A stretch of DNA of 8,481 nucleotides from Accumulibacter sp. GTDB lineage: Bacteria; Pseudomonadota; Gammaproteobacteria; Burkholderiales; Rhodocyclaceae. The stretch is taken from the NCBI GenBank assembly GCA_031284185.1, contig JAITAJ010000050.1, forward strand, positions 1 through 8,481, written 5' to 3'. Positions 1-8,070 of this stretch are shown piece by piece. Each line of letters begins with the position of its first letter. Within the stretch, counting starts at the first letter, position 1. Made by a program: the position numbers and the translations under genes. Under the pieces are notes generated by a model. It was not told the origin of the DNA, did not search any database, and saw only the letters and a list, made by a program, of their open reading frames with translations.

Positions 1-1
1 C

Positions 2-1549
2 ATGTCATCATTGTTTCGCCGCCAATGGCTCAAACGCGCGTTGTCGCTGGCCGCTCTGACCTTGACTCTCGGATCGCCGGCCTTTGCCGCGCCTTCGGCT
101 GCCAATCTGGCGATGATCGCCGAGCCGCAGACTCTCGATCCGATGGGAACGACGGCCGATCTGGTCGGTACCATCATGCAGCATGTCTATGAGCCGCTCT
201 ACACTTACGACGCCAACTGGAACGTGGCGCCGATGCTGGCCGATGGCCTGCCCGCGGTGAGCGACGACGGGCTGACGCATACCATCACGCTGCGCCGGGG
301 CGTGAAGTTCCACAATGGCCGCGAAATGACCGCCGAGGATGTGGTCGCCTCGCTGAAGCGCTGGATGGAGGTCTCGCCGCGCGGCAAGGCCGTGGCGAAC
401 GAAATCGCTTCGGTCGAGGTCAAGGGGTCTCACACGGTGGCGCTGAAATTGAAGACGCCGTATGCGCCGCTGCTTTCGCAACTGGCCCTGCCTACCAGCA
501 TGGCCGCGATCATGGCCAAGGAGAGCATCGCGCCGCAGCTCAAGGATTTCATCGGCACCGGGCCTTATAAATTCAAGGAGCGCCGGCCCGATCAGTACAC
601 CTTGCTGACCCGGTTCGACGATTACACGGCGCGCGCGGAACCGGCTTCCGGTTACGGCGGCAGGCGCGAGGCGCTGATCGAGGAACTGCGCTTCGTGCCG
701 GTACCGAGCGCCAACACGCGCGTCGAAGGCACGCTCTCCGGGCAGTTCGACTTTGCCGATCTCCTGCCGGTCGAATCGATCCAGCGCCTGGAAAGGGCGG
801 GGGACACGGTCGCGCCGATCATGACCCCGTCCTTCGGATTCCCCTATCTGGTGCTCAACGCCAAGGAAGGCGTCCTTGCCTCGCCGGCCATGCGCCTGGC
901 GGTACAGACCGCGTTCGGCGAGGGTGAGATGATGGCCGCCGCCTTCGGCGATACCCGCTTCTTCACCGTCGAGCCGAACCATTTCCCGCAGGGCACGCCG
1001 TTCTATTCGACGGCGGGCGCCGACAAGTACAACCAGCGCGACCCCGAGGCCGCCCGGTCGATGGCGGCCAAGGCCGGTTATGCCGGCCAGCCGGTGCGCA
1101 TCATGGCCAGCCGCCAGTATGAGTTCCATTACAACATGGCGCTGGTCATGGCCGAGCAGTTGAAGCGCGCAGGCATCAAGACGGACTTGCAGATCGTCGA
1201 TTGGGCGACGCTGGTGCAGCGCCGCGGCGACCCGAAACTGTGGGACATCTACGTCACGCACTCGCCGGTGTTCCCCGAACCGATGCTCTCGCCGCCCCAG
1301 TTGAACGAAGGCGCGCCCGGCTGGTGGAGCAGCCCGGCCAAACAGGCCGCCCTTTCGTCCTTCAACCGCGAAACGGACCCGGTCAGACGCGGCGCGTTGT
1401 GGGGCGAGGTGCAACGGGTCATCTATGACGAGGCGCCGTACATCAACGTCGGCAAGTTCAACAGCCTGTCGGCGCGTTCCAGACGCTTGCAGGGTTACGT
1501 GCCTTCGGCCTGGCCGTTCTTCTGGAACGTCACGGTCGGCGGAAAGTGA
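2..1549 (+). CDS. ABC transporter periplasmic solute-binding protein, peptide type (SBP family 5, DppA/OppA-like)
   Basis: This 515-residue protein is the ligand-binding component of a dipeptide/oligopeptide importer and should act in the periplasm. Residues 1-29 form a clear Sec signal peptide: a basic n-region (RRQWLKR), a hydrophobic core (ALSLAALTLTLG) and an AFA cleavage motif. There is no lipobox cysteine, so it should be soluble. The mature part opens with the family-5 pattern EPQTLDP, followed by YEPLYTYD near residue 65, LRRGVKFHNGREMTAEDVV near 97-115 and GTGPYKFKE near 186-194. Length is normal for the family. The start at position 2 is supported by the signal peptide directly after it, but the ribosome binding site lies outside the window. 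It heads a permease-permease-ATPase-ATPase operon. Its ligand cannot be read from sequence; the downstream D-amino-acid genes suggest peptides or derivatives containing D-amino acids. Confidence 0.93.
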   Translation: MSSLFRRQWLKRALSLAALTLTLGSPAFAAPSAANLAMIAEPQTLDPMGTTADLVGTIMQHVYEPLYTYDANWNVAPMLADGLPAVSDDGLTHTITLRRGVKFHNGREMTAEDVVASLKRWMEVSPRGKAVANEIASVEVKGSHTVALKLKTPYAPLLSQLALPTSMAAIMAKESIAPQLKDFIGTGPYKFKERRPDQYTLLTRFDDYTARAEPASGYGGRREALIEELRFVPVPSANTRVEGTLSGQFDFADLLPVESIQRLERAGDTVAPIMTPSFGFPYLVLNAKEGVLASPAMRLAVQTAFGEGEMMAAAFGDTRFFTVEPNHFPQGTPFYSTAGADKYNQRDPEAARSMAAKAGYAGQPVRIMASRQYEFHYNMALVMAEQLKRAGIKTDLQIVDWATLVQRRGDPKLWDIYVTHSPVFPEPMLSPPQLNEGAPGWWSSPAKQAALSSFNRETDPVRRGALWGEVQRVIYDEAPYINVGKFNSLSARSRRLQGYVPSAWPFFWNVTVGGK

Positions 1550-1571
1550 CCGGACGCGCCGAGAGATGATC

Positions 1572-1645
1572 GGGCGGGCGCAAGGCCCGCTCCCCCGCGC
1601 TTCCTCCCCTGTTTTTCGCGCCATCGGCGGCGGCGCGGGAGCGGG
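1572..1645 (+). other. GC-rich inverted repeats in the binding protein/permease gap
   Basis: The 134-bp gap 1550-1683 contains two overlapping inverted repeats. The first is a compact hairpin at 1572-1592: an eight-pair stem including one G-T wobble, with a core of GCGGGC against GCCCGC and a 5-nt loop at 1580-1584. The second pairs CCCGCTCCC at 1586-1594 plus GCGC at 1597-1600 with GCGCGGGAGCGGG at 1633-1645, with a two-base bulge. Both use 1586-1592, so they cannot form together. No U-run follows either stem directly. In importer operons such structures after the binding-protein gene commonly protect its 3' end or reduce expression of the permeases; that role here is inference. Confidence 0.45.
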
Positions 1646-1683
1646 GAGGGAAGTGGACATGGAATGACGAGGAATCATCCGAG

Positions 1684-2625
1684 ATGTTGCGATTCATTCT
1701 TGCCCGCCTGGGCGGGACAGTGGCCGTGCTGGCGCTGGTGGCGGTCATGGTCTTCGCCCTGACCCGGCTGGCTTCCGGCGATCCGATCGCCGTGCTGCTC
1801 GGCGATCAGGCCAGTGTCGAGGACATCGCCCAGGCGCGCGCGCAGTACGGTCTGGACGAGCCGCTGCCGACCCAGTTCGGGTATTGGATCCGGGAAGTCT
1901 TGCGGGGCAACCTGGGCCAGTCGATCTTTCTTCAGCGTCCGGTCACGCAGGCGCTGGCCGAACGGACCGAGCCGACTTTTTTCCTGGCGCTTTTCGCCGT
2001 GAGCATCGCCGCGCTGATCGGCGTGCCTTGCGGCCTGATCGCGGCGGTCTGGCGTGGCCGCGCCGCGGATCAGGTGTTCAGCGCCGTGGCGATGCTCGGC
2101 GCCAGCGTGCCGAGTTTCTGGATGGGACTCGTTCTGATCCAGATATTCGCCGTCGGGCTTGGCTGGTTCCCGGCCTCGGGCTACGGCAACCCCGGCGTGT
2201 CCCTGCCCGAGCGCCTGCACCATCTGGTGCTGCCGGCCATCGTGCTCGGCGTGCTCAATTCGGCGCTGATCATCCGCTTCACGCGCGCCTCGGTGCTCGA
2301 CATCCTCAACGAGGATTACGTGCGCACCGCGCGTTCCAAGGGCTTGAGCGAGCGAGCCGTGATCCTCGGACACGTGCTGCGGAACGCGCTGGTGCCGATC
2401 GTCACCGTCGTCGGCCTGACGCTGGCCCTGATGATCGGCGGCGCGGTGGTGACCGAAACGGTGTTCAACCTGCCCGGCGTCGGCAATCTCGTGGTACGCG
2501 CGGTGCTGCGCCGCGACTATCCGGTCATTCAGGGCGCGCTCCTGGTCATTGCCGGTATCTACGTGCTGATCAATCTGGCGATCGACCTGATTTACATGCT
2601 CGTCGATCCGCGCATTCGGGTGTGA
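1684..2625 (+). CDS. Peptide ABC transporter permease 1 (DppB/OppB-like)
   Basis: This 313-residue inner-membrane protein is the first of two transmembrane subunits forming the peptide translocation channel. A first hydrophobic helix lies at about residues 9-29, followed by a periplasmic stretch with the DppB-type motifs RARAQYGLDEPLPTQFGYW (about 51-69) and GNLGQSIF (about 75-82). Further helices follow near 97-123, 133-160, 181-200, 235-257 and 281-307. The cytoplasmic EAA loop that contacts the ATPase is at about 211-240 (DYVRTARSKGLSERAV, then a VLRNALVP end). The protein ends in the usual DPRIR motif. Length is typical of the family. The ATG at 1684 is preceded by GAGGA at 1669-1673, a somewhat long spacing. 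The next permease starts 4 bp after the stop, which indicates co-transcription. Confidence 0.93.
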   Translation: MLRFILARLGGTVAVLALVAVMVFALTRLASGDPIAVLLGDQASVEDIAQARAQYGLDEPLPTQFGYWIREVLRGNLGQSIFLQRPVTQALAERTEPTFFLALFAVSIAALIGVPCGLIAAVWRGRAADQVFSAVAMLGASVPSFWMGLVLIQIFAVGLGWFPASGYGNPGVSLPERLHHLVLPAIVLGVLNSALIIRFTRASVLDILNEDYVRTARSKGLSERAVILGHVLRNALVPIVTVVGLTLALMIGGAVVTETVFNLPGVGNLVVRAVLRRDYPVIQGALLVIAGIYVLINLAIDLIYMLVDPRIRV

Positions 2626-2629
2626 GACC

Positions 2630-3472
2630 GTGGAACGCTTGACTTACGTTCTCAGGCGTCTGTTCGCGCGGCGCGTCGTGCTGGTTGCCGCGCTGCTGCT
2701 CCTGGCCGTCGTGGCGCTGGCAATTTTCTTTCCGCTCTTCTCCGGCGTCGATCCGAACGCCATTTCGGTGATGGATCGGCTGAAGGCGCCTTCCGCCGAC
2801 CACTGGGCCGGCACCGATGAGCTTGGGCGCGATCTGGCGATGCGCATCGTCTGGGGCGGGCGCTATTCGATCATGATCGGCATCGCCACCGCGCTGTTCT
2901 CCGTCATTGCCGGCACCACGCTGGGATTGCTGGCCGGTTTCTTCCGCCGCCTCGACGGGCCGATCATGCGCGTCGTCGATGCCATGATGTCCTTTCCCGA
3001 CATTCTGCTCGGCATCTCGCTGGTGTCGATTCTCGGCGCCTCGCTGTGGAACGTCGTGTTCGCGCTCGCCATCGTTTACACGCCGCGCGTCGCCCGCGTC
3101 GTGCGCGCGTCCACGCTGGTCATCCGCGAGCTGCTGTTCGTCGACGCGGCGCGCGCGCTGGGCGTGTCCACGCCGCGCGTCCTGTACGCGCACATCCTGC
3201 CGAACCTCTTTTCGCCGGTGCTGGTGCAACTGACCTTCATCTTCGCCTACGCGATCCTCGCCGAAGCCGGATTATCCTTCCTCGGCGTCGGGGTGCCGCC
3301 GGAAATACCGACCTGGGGCACGATGATCTCGTCCAGCCTGCAATACGCCGACCGGGCCTTCTGGACGATTCTCTTTCCCGGCGTCGCCATCATCCTGACC
3401 GCGCTGTCCTTGCAGATCGTCGGCGACGGCGTGCGCGACATGCTCGACCCGAAACTGAGGAAATCGGCGTGA
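2630..3472 (+). CDS. Peptide ABC transporter permease 2 (DppC/OppC-like)
   Basis: This 280-residue inner-membrane protein is the second channel subunit. It has the OppC-type N-terminal helix at about residues 15-38. A short periplasmic segment follows with the family motif HWAGTDELGRDLAMRIVWGGRYS (about 58-80), then the binding-protein-dependent permease domain. DAMMSFPDILL is at about 117-127, the EAA loop (VDAARALGVSTPRVLYAHILPN) at about 171-192 and AEAGLSFLGVG at about 211-221. The C-terminus reads LGDGVRDMLDPKLR-like, as in DppC proteins. Translation starts at a GTG 4 bp after the preceding stop, which suggests translational coupling; that start gives the standard N-terminus. No internal disruption is seen. 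Confidence 0.93.
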   Translation: MERLTYVLRRLFARRVVLVAALLLLAVVALAIFFPLFSGVDPNAISVMDRLKAPSADHWAGTDELGRDLAMRIVWGGRYSIMIGIATALFSVIAGTTLGLLAGFFRRLDGPIMRVVDAMMSFPDILLGISLVSILGASLWNVVFALAIVYTPRVARVVRASTLVIRELLFVDAARALGVSTPRVLYAHILPNLFSPVLVQLTFIFAYAILAEAGLSFLGVGVPPEIPTWGTMISSSLQYADRAFWTILFPGVAIILTALSLQIVGDGVRDMLDPKLRKSA

Positions 3473-3555
3473 AATCCCGAAGACATCCCGCCGCGGACAG
3501 GGCAAGGCGCTTCCCATTCGCCGGATCGGGGTTTCCCCGTGGTTTTCAACGCCTG

Positions 3556-3566
3556 ATCGATTTTCC
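3556..3566 (+). repeat. 11-bp direct repeat, copy 1, before ATPase 1 start
   Basis: The 11-mer ATCGATTTTCC lies 3 bp before the ATG at 3570. An identical copy lies at 4705-4715, upstream of the second ATPase gene. The preceding part of this 97-bp gap (3473-3569) shows only a small hairpin, CGGGG-TTT-CCCCG at 3527-3539, and no evident Shine-Dalgarno sequence. Confidence 0.4.
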
Positions 3567-3569
3567 AAA

Positions 3570-4667
<1,098 letters not shown>

Positions 4668-4704
4668 TTCAAGCGTGGGGGATCGCGCGAAACCCGTGGC
4701 CGCC

Positions 4705-4715
4705 ATCGATTTTCC
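4705..4715 (+). repeat. 11-bp direct repeat, copy 2, before ATPase 2 start
   Basis: This is the second exact copy of the 11-mer also found at 3556-3566. It lies in the 64-bp gap before the second ATPase gene, 16 bp before its start codon. Its function is unknown; it may be a remnant of local duplication or chance. Confidence 0.4.
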
Positions 4716-4717
4716 GC

Positions 4718-4735
4718 ATGAGGTTTGACCGATGA
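4718..4735 (+). promoter_or_regulatory. Ribosome binding site and overlapping stop/start at ATPase 2
   Basis: TGAGG at 4719-4723 sits 8 bp before the ATG at 4732 and is the clearest Shine-Dalgarno in the operon; it fixes the ATPase 2 start. The same bases open a five-codon reading frame (ATG at 4718, encoding MRFDR) whose TGA overlaps the ATPase 2 start as ATGA. Translation of that mini-frame has not been shown; the overlap could allow reinitiation. Confidence 0.5.
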
Positions 4736-5721
4736 ACGGGGAAACGCCTCCACTGATCGAAGTTCGCCATCTGCGCATGTATTTCGGCGCCGGGGAACAT
4801 CCCGTGCGCGCGGTGGATGATGTCAGCTTCTCCATCCGCCGGGGGGAAACGCTGGGACTCGTCGGAGAATCCGGCTCGGGCAAGAGCACCATCGGGCGCA
4901 TGTTGATCCGTCTGCTCGATCCGACCGGCGGCGAAATCCACGTGGAAGGCCGGGACATCGCGCGACTCTCGCAACGCCGGATGCGTCCGCTGCGCTCGCG
5001 TATGCAGATCATCTTCCAGGATCCCTACGCCAGCCTCAACCCGCGCATGCGCGTCCGCCAGATGCTCGGTGAAGCGCTCGACACGCACGGGCTGGCCAGG
5101 GGCAGGACGGCGCGCGCGAGGCGCGTCGCCGAATTGCTCGATCTCGTCGGCTTGCGTCCCGAGTACGCCGACCGCTACCCGCACGAGTTCTCCGGCGGCC
5201 AGCGCCAGCGCCTCGGCGTGGCGCGCGCGCTGGCCGTCGAGCCGAGCTTCATCGTCGCCGACGAACCGCTGTCGGCGCTGGACGTATCGATCCAGGCGCA
5301 GGTGGTCAACCTGCTCAGCGATCTGAAGGATCGGCTCGGGCTGACCATGCTGTTCATCTCGCACGATCTGGACGTCGTCGAATTCCTGTGCGACCGGGTG
5401 ATCGTGCTCTATCTGGGGCGGATCATGGAGATCGCGCCGACCGGAACCCTCTACCGGCAGCCTCGGCACCCCTACACGCGGGCACTGCTCGCCGCCTCGC
5501 CGATTCCCGATCCGGCGCGGCGTCCCGACGGGCGCTCCGTGCTCGCCGGCGACATTCCCAGCCCGACGCATCCGCCCTCCGGCTGTGTGTTCCGCACCCG
5601 CTGCCCGCACACGCGGCCCGCTTGCGCCGAAACCGTTCCGCCTCTGGCCGAAACCGCTCCGGGGCACTGGAAAGCCTGCTTGCGCGACGATCTCGCGCTC
5701 ACCCCTCCGCGAGGAAACTGA
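4732..5721 (+). CDS. Peptide ABC transporter ATP-binding protein 2 (DppF/OppF-like)
   Basis: This 329-residue cytoplasmic ATPase is the partner of the preceding one; the two form the heterodimeric motor typical of Dpp/Opp importers. Walker A GESGSGKS is at residues 45-52, the Q-loop glutamine (IIFQDPYASLNPR) at Q96, the signature FSGGQRQR at 153-160, Walker B FIVADEP at 173-179 with catalytic E178, and the switch histidine at H211. The C-terminal oligopeptide extension begins near RHPYTRALLAASP (245-257). It carries C285, C291, C298 and C316, with the same spacing (6, 7 and 18 residues apart) as the cysteines in ATPase 1. The phrase IIFQDPYASLNPRM is characteristic of DppF/OppF. Length is normal and no defect is seen. 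The deaminase-like gene follows after 7 bp, so the enzyme and transporter are probably co-transcribed. Confidence 0.93.
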   Translation: MNGETPPLIEVRHLRMYFGAGEHPVRAVDDVSFSIRRGETLGLVGESGSGKSTIGRMLIRLLDPTGGEIHVEGRDIARLSQRRMRPLRSRMQIIFQDPYASLNPRMRVRQMLGEALDTHGLARGRTARARRVAELLDLVGLRPEYADRYPHEFSGGQRQRLGVARALAVEPSFIVADEPLSALDVSIQAQVVNLLSDLKDRLGLTMLFISHDLDVVEFLCDRVIVLYLGRIMEIAPTGTLYRQPRHPYTRALLAASPIPDPARRPDGRSVLAGDIPSPTHPPSGCVFRTRCPHTRPACAETVPPLAETAPGHWKACLRDDLALTPPRGN

Positions 5722-5728
5722 AAAAATC

Positions 5729-7009
5729 ATGGAAAGCCTCCGACCCGCCCCCGTGCTTCTGGATTGCCATTACAAGGGTTTTCCGATCGCCGCCGCGCCA
5801 TGCCGCATCGACGAGATCGCCACCCGCGGCTGGAATGTCCTGGCCGGCGACCTGCCCTTCCCGATCGCCCTGCTGCGCGATTCGGCGCTCGCGCACAACA
5901 TCGCCTGGATGCGGGAATTCGCGCGTTCGCGCGGCGTCGAGCTGGCCCCGCACGGCAAGACGACGATGTCGCCGGAACTGTACCGCCGCCAGATCGACGC
6001 GGGCGCCTGGGGACTCTCGTTCGCCACCGTCTACCAGCTTTCCGTCGGCGCGGAAGCGGGCCTGAGACGCGCGTTGATTCCCAACCAGATCGTCTGCGAT
6101 GCCGATCTCGACGGACTGGCGGCGTTATTGCACGATTACCCGGCCTTGCGCGTCTGGTTCCTCGTCGATTCCATCGCGCAGATACGGCTGATCGAAGCCT
6201 GGAAGACGAAACGGCGGGAGCCGGCATGGTTCGACTGTCTGCTGGAGATCGGCATTCCCGGCAAGCGCGCCGGCTGCCGGACACTGGACGAGGCGCTGGC
6301 CGTCGCGGCGGCGATTCGCGCCAGCCCGGCCTTGCGCCTCGGCGGCATCGAGTGCTACGAAGGCAGCGTCGCGCAAGGCGATTCCGGGCACGATCGCCGC
6401 GAGGTCGACGCGCTGATGGCGCGCGTGGCCGATGCCGCGCTTGGCTGCGACCGCGGCGGCCTGTTCGAGAATGACGAGGTGCTGATGACCGCCGGCGGAT
6501 CGGCGCTCTTCGATCTGGTCACCGACGGACTGAAACTCCGGCTCTCGAAGCCGGTGCGCGCCATCCTGCGTTCCGGTTGCTACGTCGCGCACGACCACGG
6601 TTCCTACATGAACCTGCTGAAGAAGGTCGAGGAACGGCAGCATTTGGCGTCCAGCCTGAAACCGGCGATCGAAGTCTGGGCGATGACGCAGTCGCGGCCC
6701 GAGCCGGGCCTCGCCATCCTGAGCTGCGGCAAGCGCGACGTTTCGCACGACCTTTCGCTGCCCGTCGCGCTGTTCCATTGCGCCCAGGGCCAGAACGCGG
6801 CCCGGGCGATTCCCGGCGGCTGGCGGCTGACGGACCTCAACGACCAGCACGCCTATCTGCGTTTCCCGGAGGCCGATCCCGGCCCGGCGGTCGGCGATCT
6901 GATCGGTCTCGGCATTTCCCACCCGTGCACCACTTTCGACAAATGGCGCTGGCTGCCGGTGATCGATGACGCTTACGCGGTCATCGGCGCCGTCAGTACC
7001 CACTTCTGA
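5729..7009 (+). CDS. PLP-dependent DSD1-family D-amino-acid deaminase/aldolase-like enzyme
   Basis: This 426-residue protein belongs to the fold-III PLP enzymes that include eukaryotic-type D-serine dehydratase, D-threonine aldolase and proteins annotated 'amino acid deaminase'. The N-terminal alanine-racemase-like barrel carries the PLP lysine in APHGKTTM (K77); the family form is RPHxKT. The C-terminal D-serine-dehydratase-like domain has the SHPCTTFDKW motif; its H398 and C400 match the His and Cys that bind zinc in DSD1 enzymes. GGSALFD and RSGCYVAHDHGSY are further conserved blocks. The likely role is cytoplasmic conversion of a D-amino acid to a 2-oxo acid and ammonia; aldolase activity is an alternative. 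An upstream in-frame ATG at 5585 would bury 48 codons inside the ATPase 2 gene, so the ATG at 5729 is chosen, with GAGG at 5711-5714 as a distant Shine-Dalgarno. The gene is intact. Confidence 0.87.
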   Translation: MESLRPAPVLLDCHYKGFPIAAAPCRIDEIATRGWNVLAGDLPFPIALLRDSALAHNIAWMREFARSRGVELAPHGKTTMSPELYRRQIDAGAWGLSFATVYQLSVGAEAGLRRALIPNQIVCDADLDGLAALLHDYPALRVWFLVDSIAQIRLIEAWKTKRREPAWFDCLLEIGIPGKRAGCRTLDEALAVAAAIRASPALRLGGIECYEGSVAQGDSGHDRREVDALMARVADAALGCDRGGLFENDEVLMTAGGSALFDLVTDGLKLRLSKPVRAILRSGCYVAHDHGSYMNLLKKVEERQHLASSLKPAIEVWAMTQSRPEPGLAILSCGKRDVSHDLSLPVALFHCAQGQNAARAIPGGWRLTDLNDQHAYLRFPEADPGPAVGDLIGLGISHPCTTFDKWRWLPVIDDAYAVIGAVSTHF

Positions 7010-7013
7010 GATC

Positions 7014-7991
7014 ATGGATACGCCAGCGCCCCACCTGTTGCAACACCTTCAGGAGCGATACGCCGATCTGCCCGAGGCCCAGCAGCGCGTCGTCGACCTG
7101 ATCGCGCGCGATCCGCGAGGCGTCGCCGGCGCCACCGTCCAGCAGCTCGCCCAGCGCGCCGGCGTATCGATGCCGACCATCGTGCGCGCCTGCCGCTCGT
7201 TCGGTTTCGACAGCGTGCGCGAGTTCATGCTCGCCCTGGTCCATGACATCGCCCTGATCGAATCGCCGCCGTACCGCTATCTGCACCGCAGCGTGCGGGC
7301 GGACGACGCGCCCGCCGACATCTGCGGCAAGATACTGCGTTCGGTCGTCACCTCGATGTCCGCGCTCGAAGATGAACTCGACGTCGCCGCGCTGGAACGC
7401 GCCGCCACGGCCATCGCCGCCGCCGAGCGGATCGACTGCTATTCGTCCGGCGCCACATCGACCTTCATCGCCAACGACTTTCAGGCGCGGCTCTTCCGTC
7501 TGGGGCTGCATTCCAACGCCTATTTCGATGCCCATCAGCAGCTGATTTCGGCCTGTACGCTCGGGCCGCGCGGCGTCGCCGTCGCCGTTTCGCACGTCGG
7601 GCGAATGCCGACGCTGCTCGAAGCCACGCGCTTCGCGCGTTCGCAGGGCGCGACGGTGATCGCGCTGACCCAGCCCGGCGCGCCGCTGGCCGTCGAATCC
7701 GACATCATGCTCGGCGTGTCGGTGCCCGAGGACGCCGTGATGCGTGTCGGCACGGAAGCCTACATCGCTCACCTGCTGATCGTCGAGATGATCACCGTAC
7801 TGGTCGGCCAGCGTCTCGGTTCCAAGGCCGCCGATCGTCTGCGCCAGTTTCGCGGCGTGCTGGCCGAGCACGGCATCGACAGCGAATCGCACGTGGCCAT
7901 GACCATGTCGTGGTCGCGGGCAGAAAGAGTTCAGAGTTCAGAAGATAAGGAAGACGAAAAATCTGGCGGCGCGCCGCGCCGCGTAATTTGA
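7014..7991 (+). CDS. MurR/RpiR-family transcriptional regulator (HTH plus SIS domains)
   Basis: This 325-residue protein is predicted to bind DNA and sense a small ligand, probably controlling this cluster. The N-terminal RpiR-type helix-turn-helix lies at about residues 20-75, with the recognition region TVQQLAQRAGVSMPTIVRAC at 41-60. A SIS (sugar isomerase) domain spans about 127-265, seen as IDCYSSGATSTFIANDF and VAVAVSHVGRMPTLLEATRFA. SIS domains usually bind phosphosugars, but members of this family also occur beside amino-acid catabolic genes. The ATG at 7014, 4 bp after the deaminase stop, gives the usual short lead into the domain; an in-frame ATG at 6966 would overlap the upstream gene. 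Residues from about 303 to the end (RVQSSEDKEDEKSGGAPRRVI) are low-complexity and encoded by the left half of a repeat element, so the original C-terminus was probably replaced or extended. Confidence 0.9.
   Translation: MDTPAPHLLQHLQERYADLPEAQQRVVDLIARDPRGVAGATVQQLAQRAGVSMPTIVRACRSFGFDSVREFMLALVHDIALIESPPYRYLHRSVRADDAPADICGKILRSVVTSMSALEDELDVAALERAATAIAAAERIDCYSSGATSTFIANDFQARLFRLGLHSNAYFDAHQQLISACTLGPRGVAVAVSHVGRMPTLLEATRFARSQGATVIALTQPGAPLAVESDIMLGVSVPEDAVMRVGTEAYIAHLLIVEMITVLVGQRLGSKAADRLRQFRGVLAEHGIDSESHVAMTMSWSRAERVQSSEDKEDEKSGGAPRRVI
7956..7982 (-). terminator. Possible minus-strand intrinsic terminator
   Basis: On the minus strand a seven-pair all-GC stem (GCGGCGC, loop GGC, GCGCCGC; plus coordinates 7966-7982) is followed, after four bases, by five T residues (7957-7961 on the plus strand read as A). 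This resembles an intrinsic terminator for leftward transcription. No minus-strand gene is seen to need it, so it may be incidental to the repeat element. The plus-strand copy lacks a T-run. Confidence 0.25.
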
Positions 7992-8047
7992 CTGTCCTCT
8001 GTCCTCTGTCCTCTGTCCTCTGTCTTCTGATCCCTGTCCTCTGATCC
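7992..8047 (+). repeat. Tandem heptanucleotide repeat, eight units
   Basis: Eight consecutive 7-bp units begin directly after the regulator stop codon: CTGTCCT four times, then CTGTCTT, CTGATCC, CTGTCCT and CTGATCC. The first four are identical. The tract ends 23 bp before the next start codon and so lies in its leader. Identical short units are prone to slippage, so copy number may vary between cells or strains; variation would change leader length, not reading frame. Confidence 0.9.
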
Positions 8048-8070
8048 CTATCTTCCTTTATCTTCTGAAA

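Larger units (their letters stand above)
7926..8069. repeat. Imperfect inverted-repeat element with opposed heptads
   Basis: The arm TTCAGAAGATAAGGAAGA at 7937-7954 is the reverse complement of TCTTCCTTTATCTTCTGAA at 8051-8069, apart from one extra base. The 96-bp centre holds the regulator stop codon, a GC palindrome and a long heptad tract. Outside the left arm two AGAGTTC heptads (7926-7939) read in the opposite orientation to the CTGTCCT heptads of the right half. The element has no coding potential of its own and no target-site duplication that I could identify. It may be a non-autonomous repeat or a long hairpin in the transcript; its nature is unresolved. Confidence 0.65.

Noticed and set aside
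8..1678. 556-codon open frame on the minus strand, opposite the binding-protein gene
   Set aside because: It is antisense to a clear family-5 binding protein, is rich in Arg, His and Gly as expected from GC-biased codons read backwards, and shows no recognisable domain.
5764..7892. Other-frame and minus-strand frames over the deaminase and regulator genes
   Set aside because: They overlap intact, motif-bearing genes and contain no conserved domain.
7992..8047. CRISPR array
   Set aside because: Units are 7 bp and contiguous with no spacers, and no cas gene is present.
7926..8069. Classical insertion sequence or MITE with target-site duplication
   Set aside because: No transposase frame and no flanking direct repeat could be seen, so it is called only an inverted-repeat element.
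7937..8069. Rho-independent terminator after the regulator gene on the plus strand
   Set aside because: The loop is 96 bases long and no T-run follows the right arm; the next bases are the start codon of the following frame.
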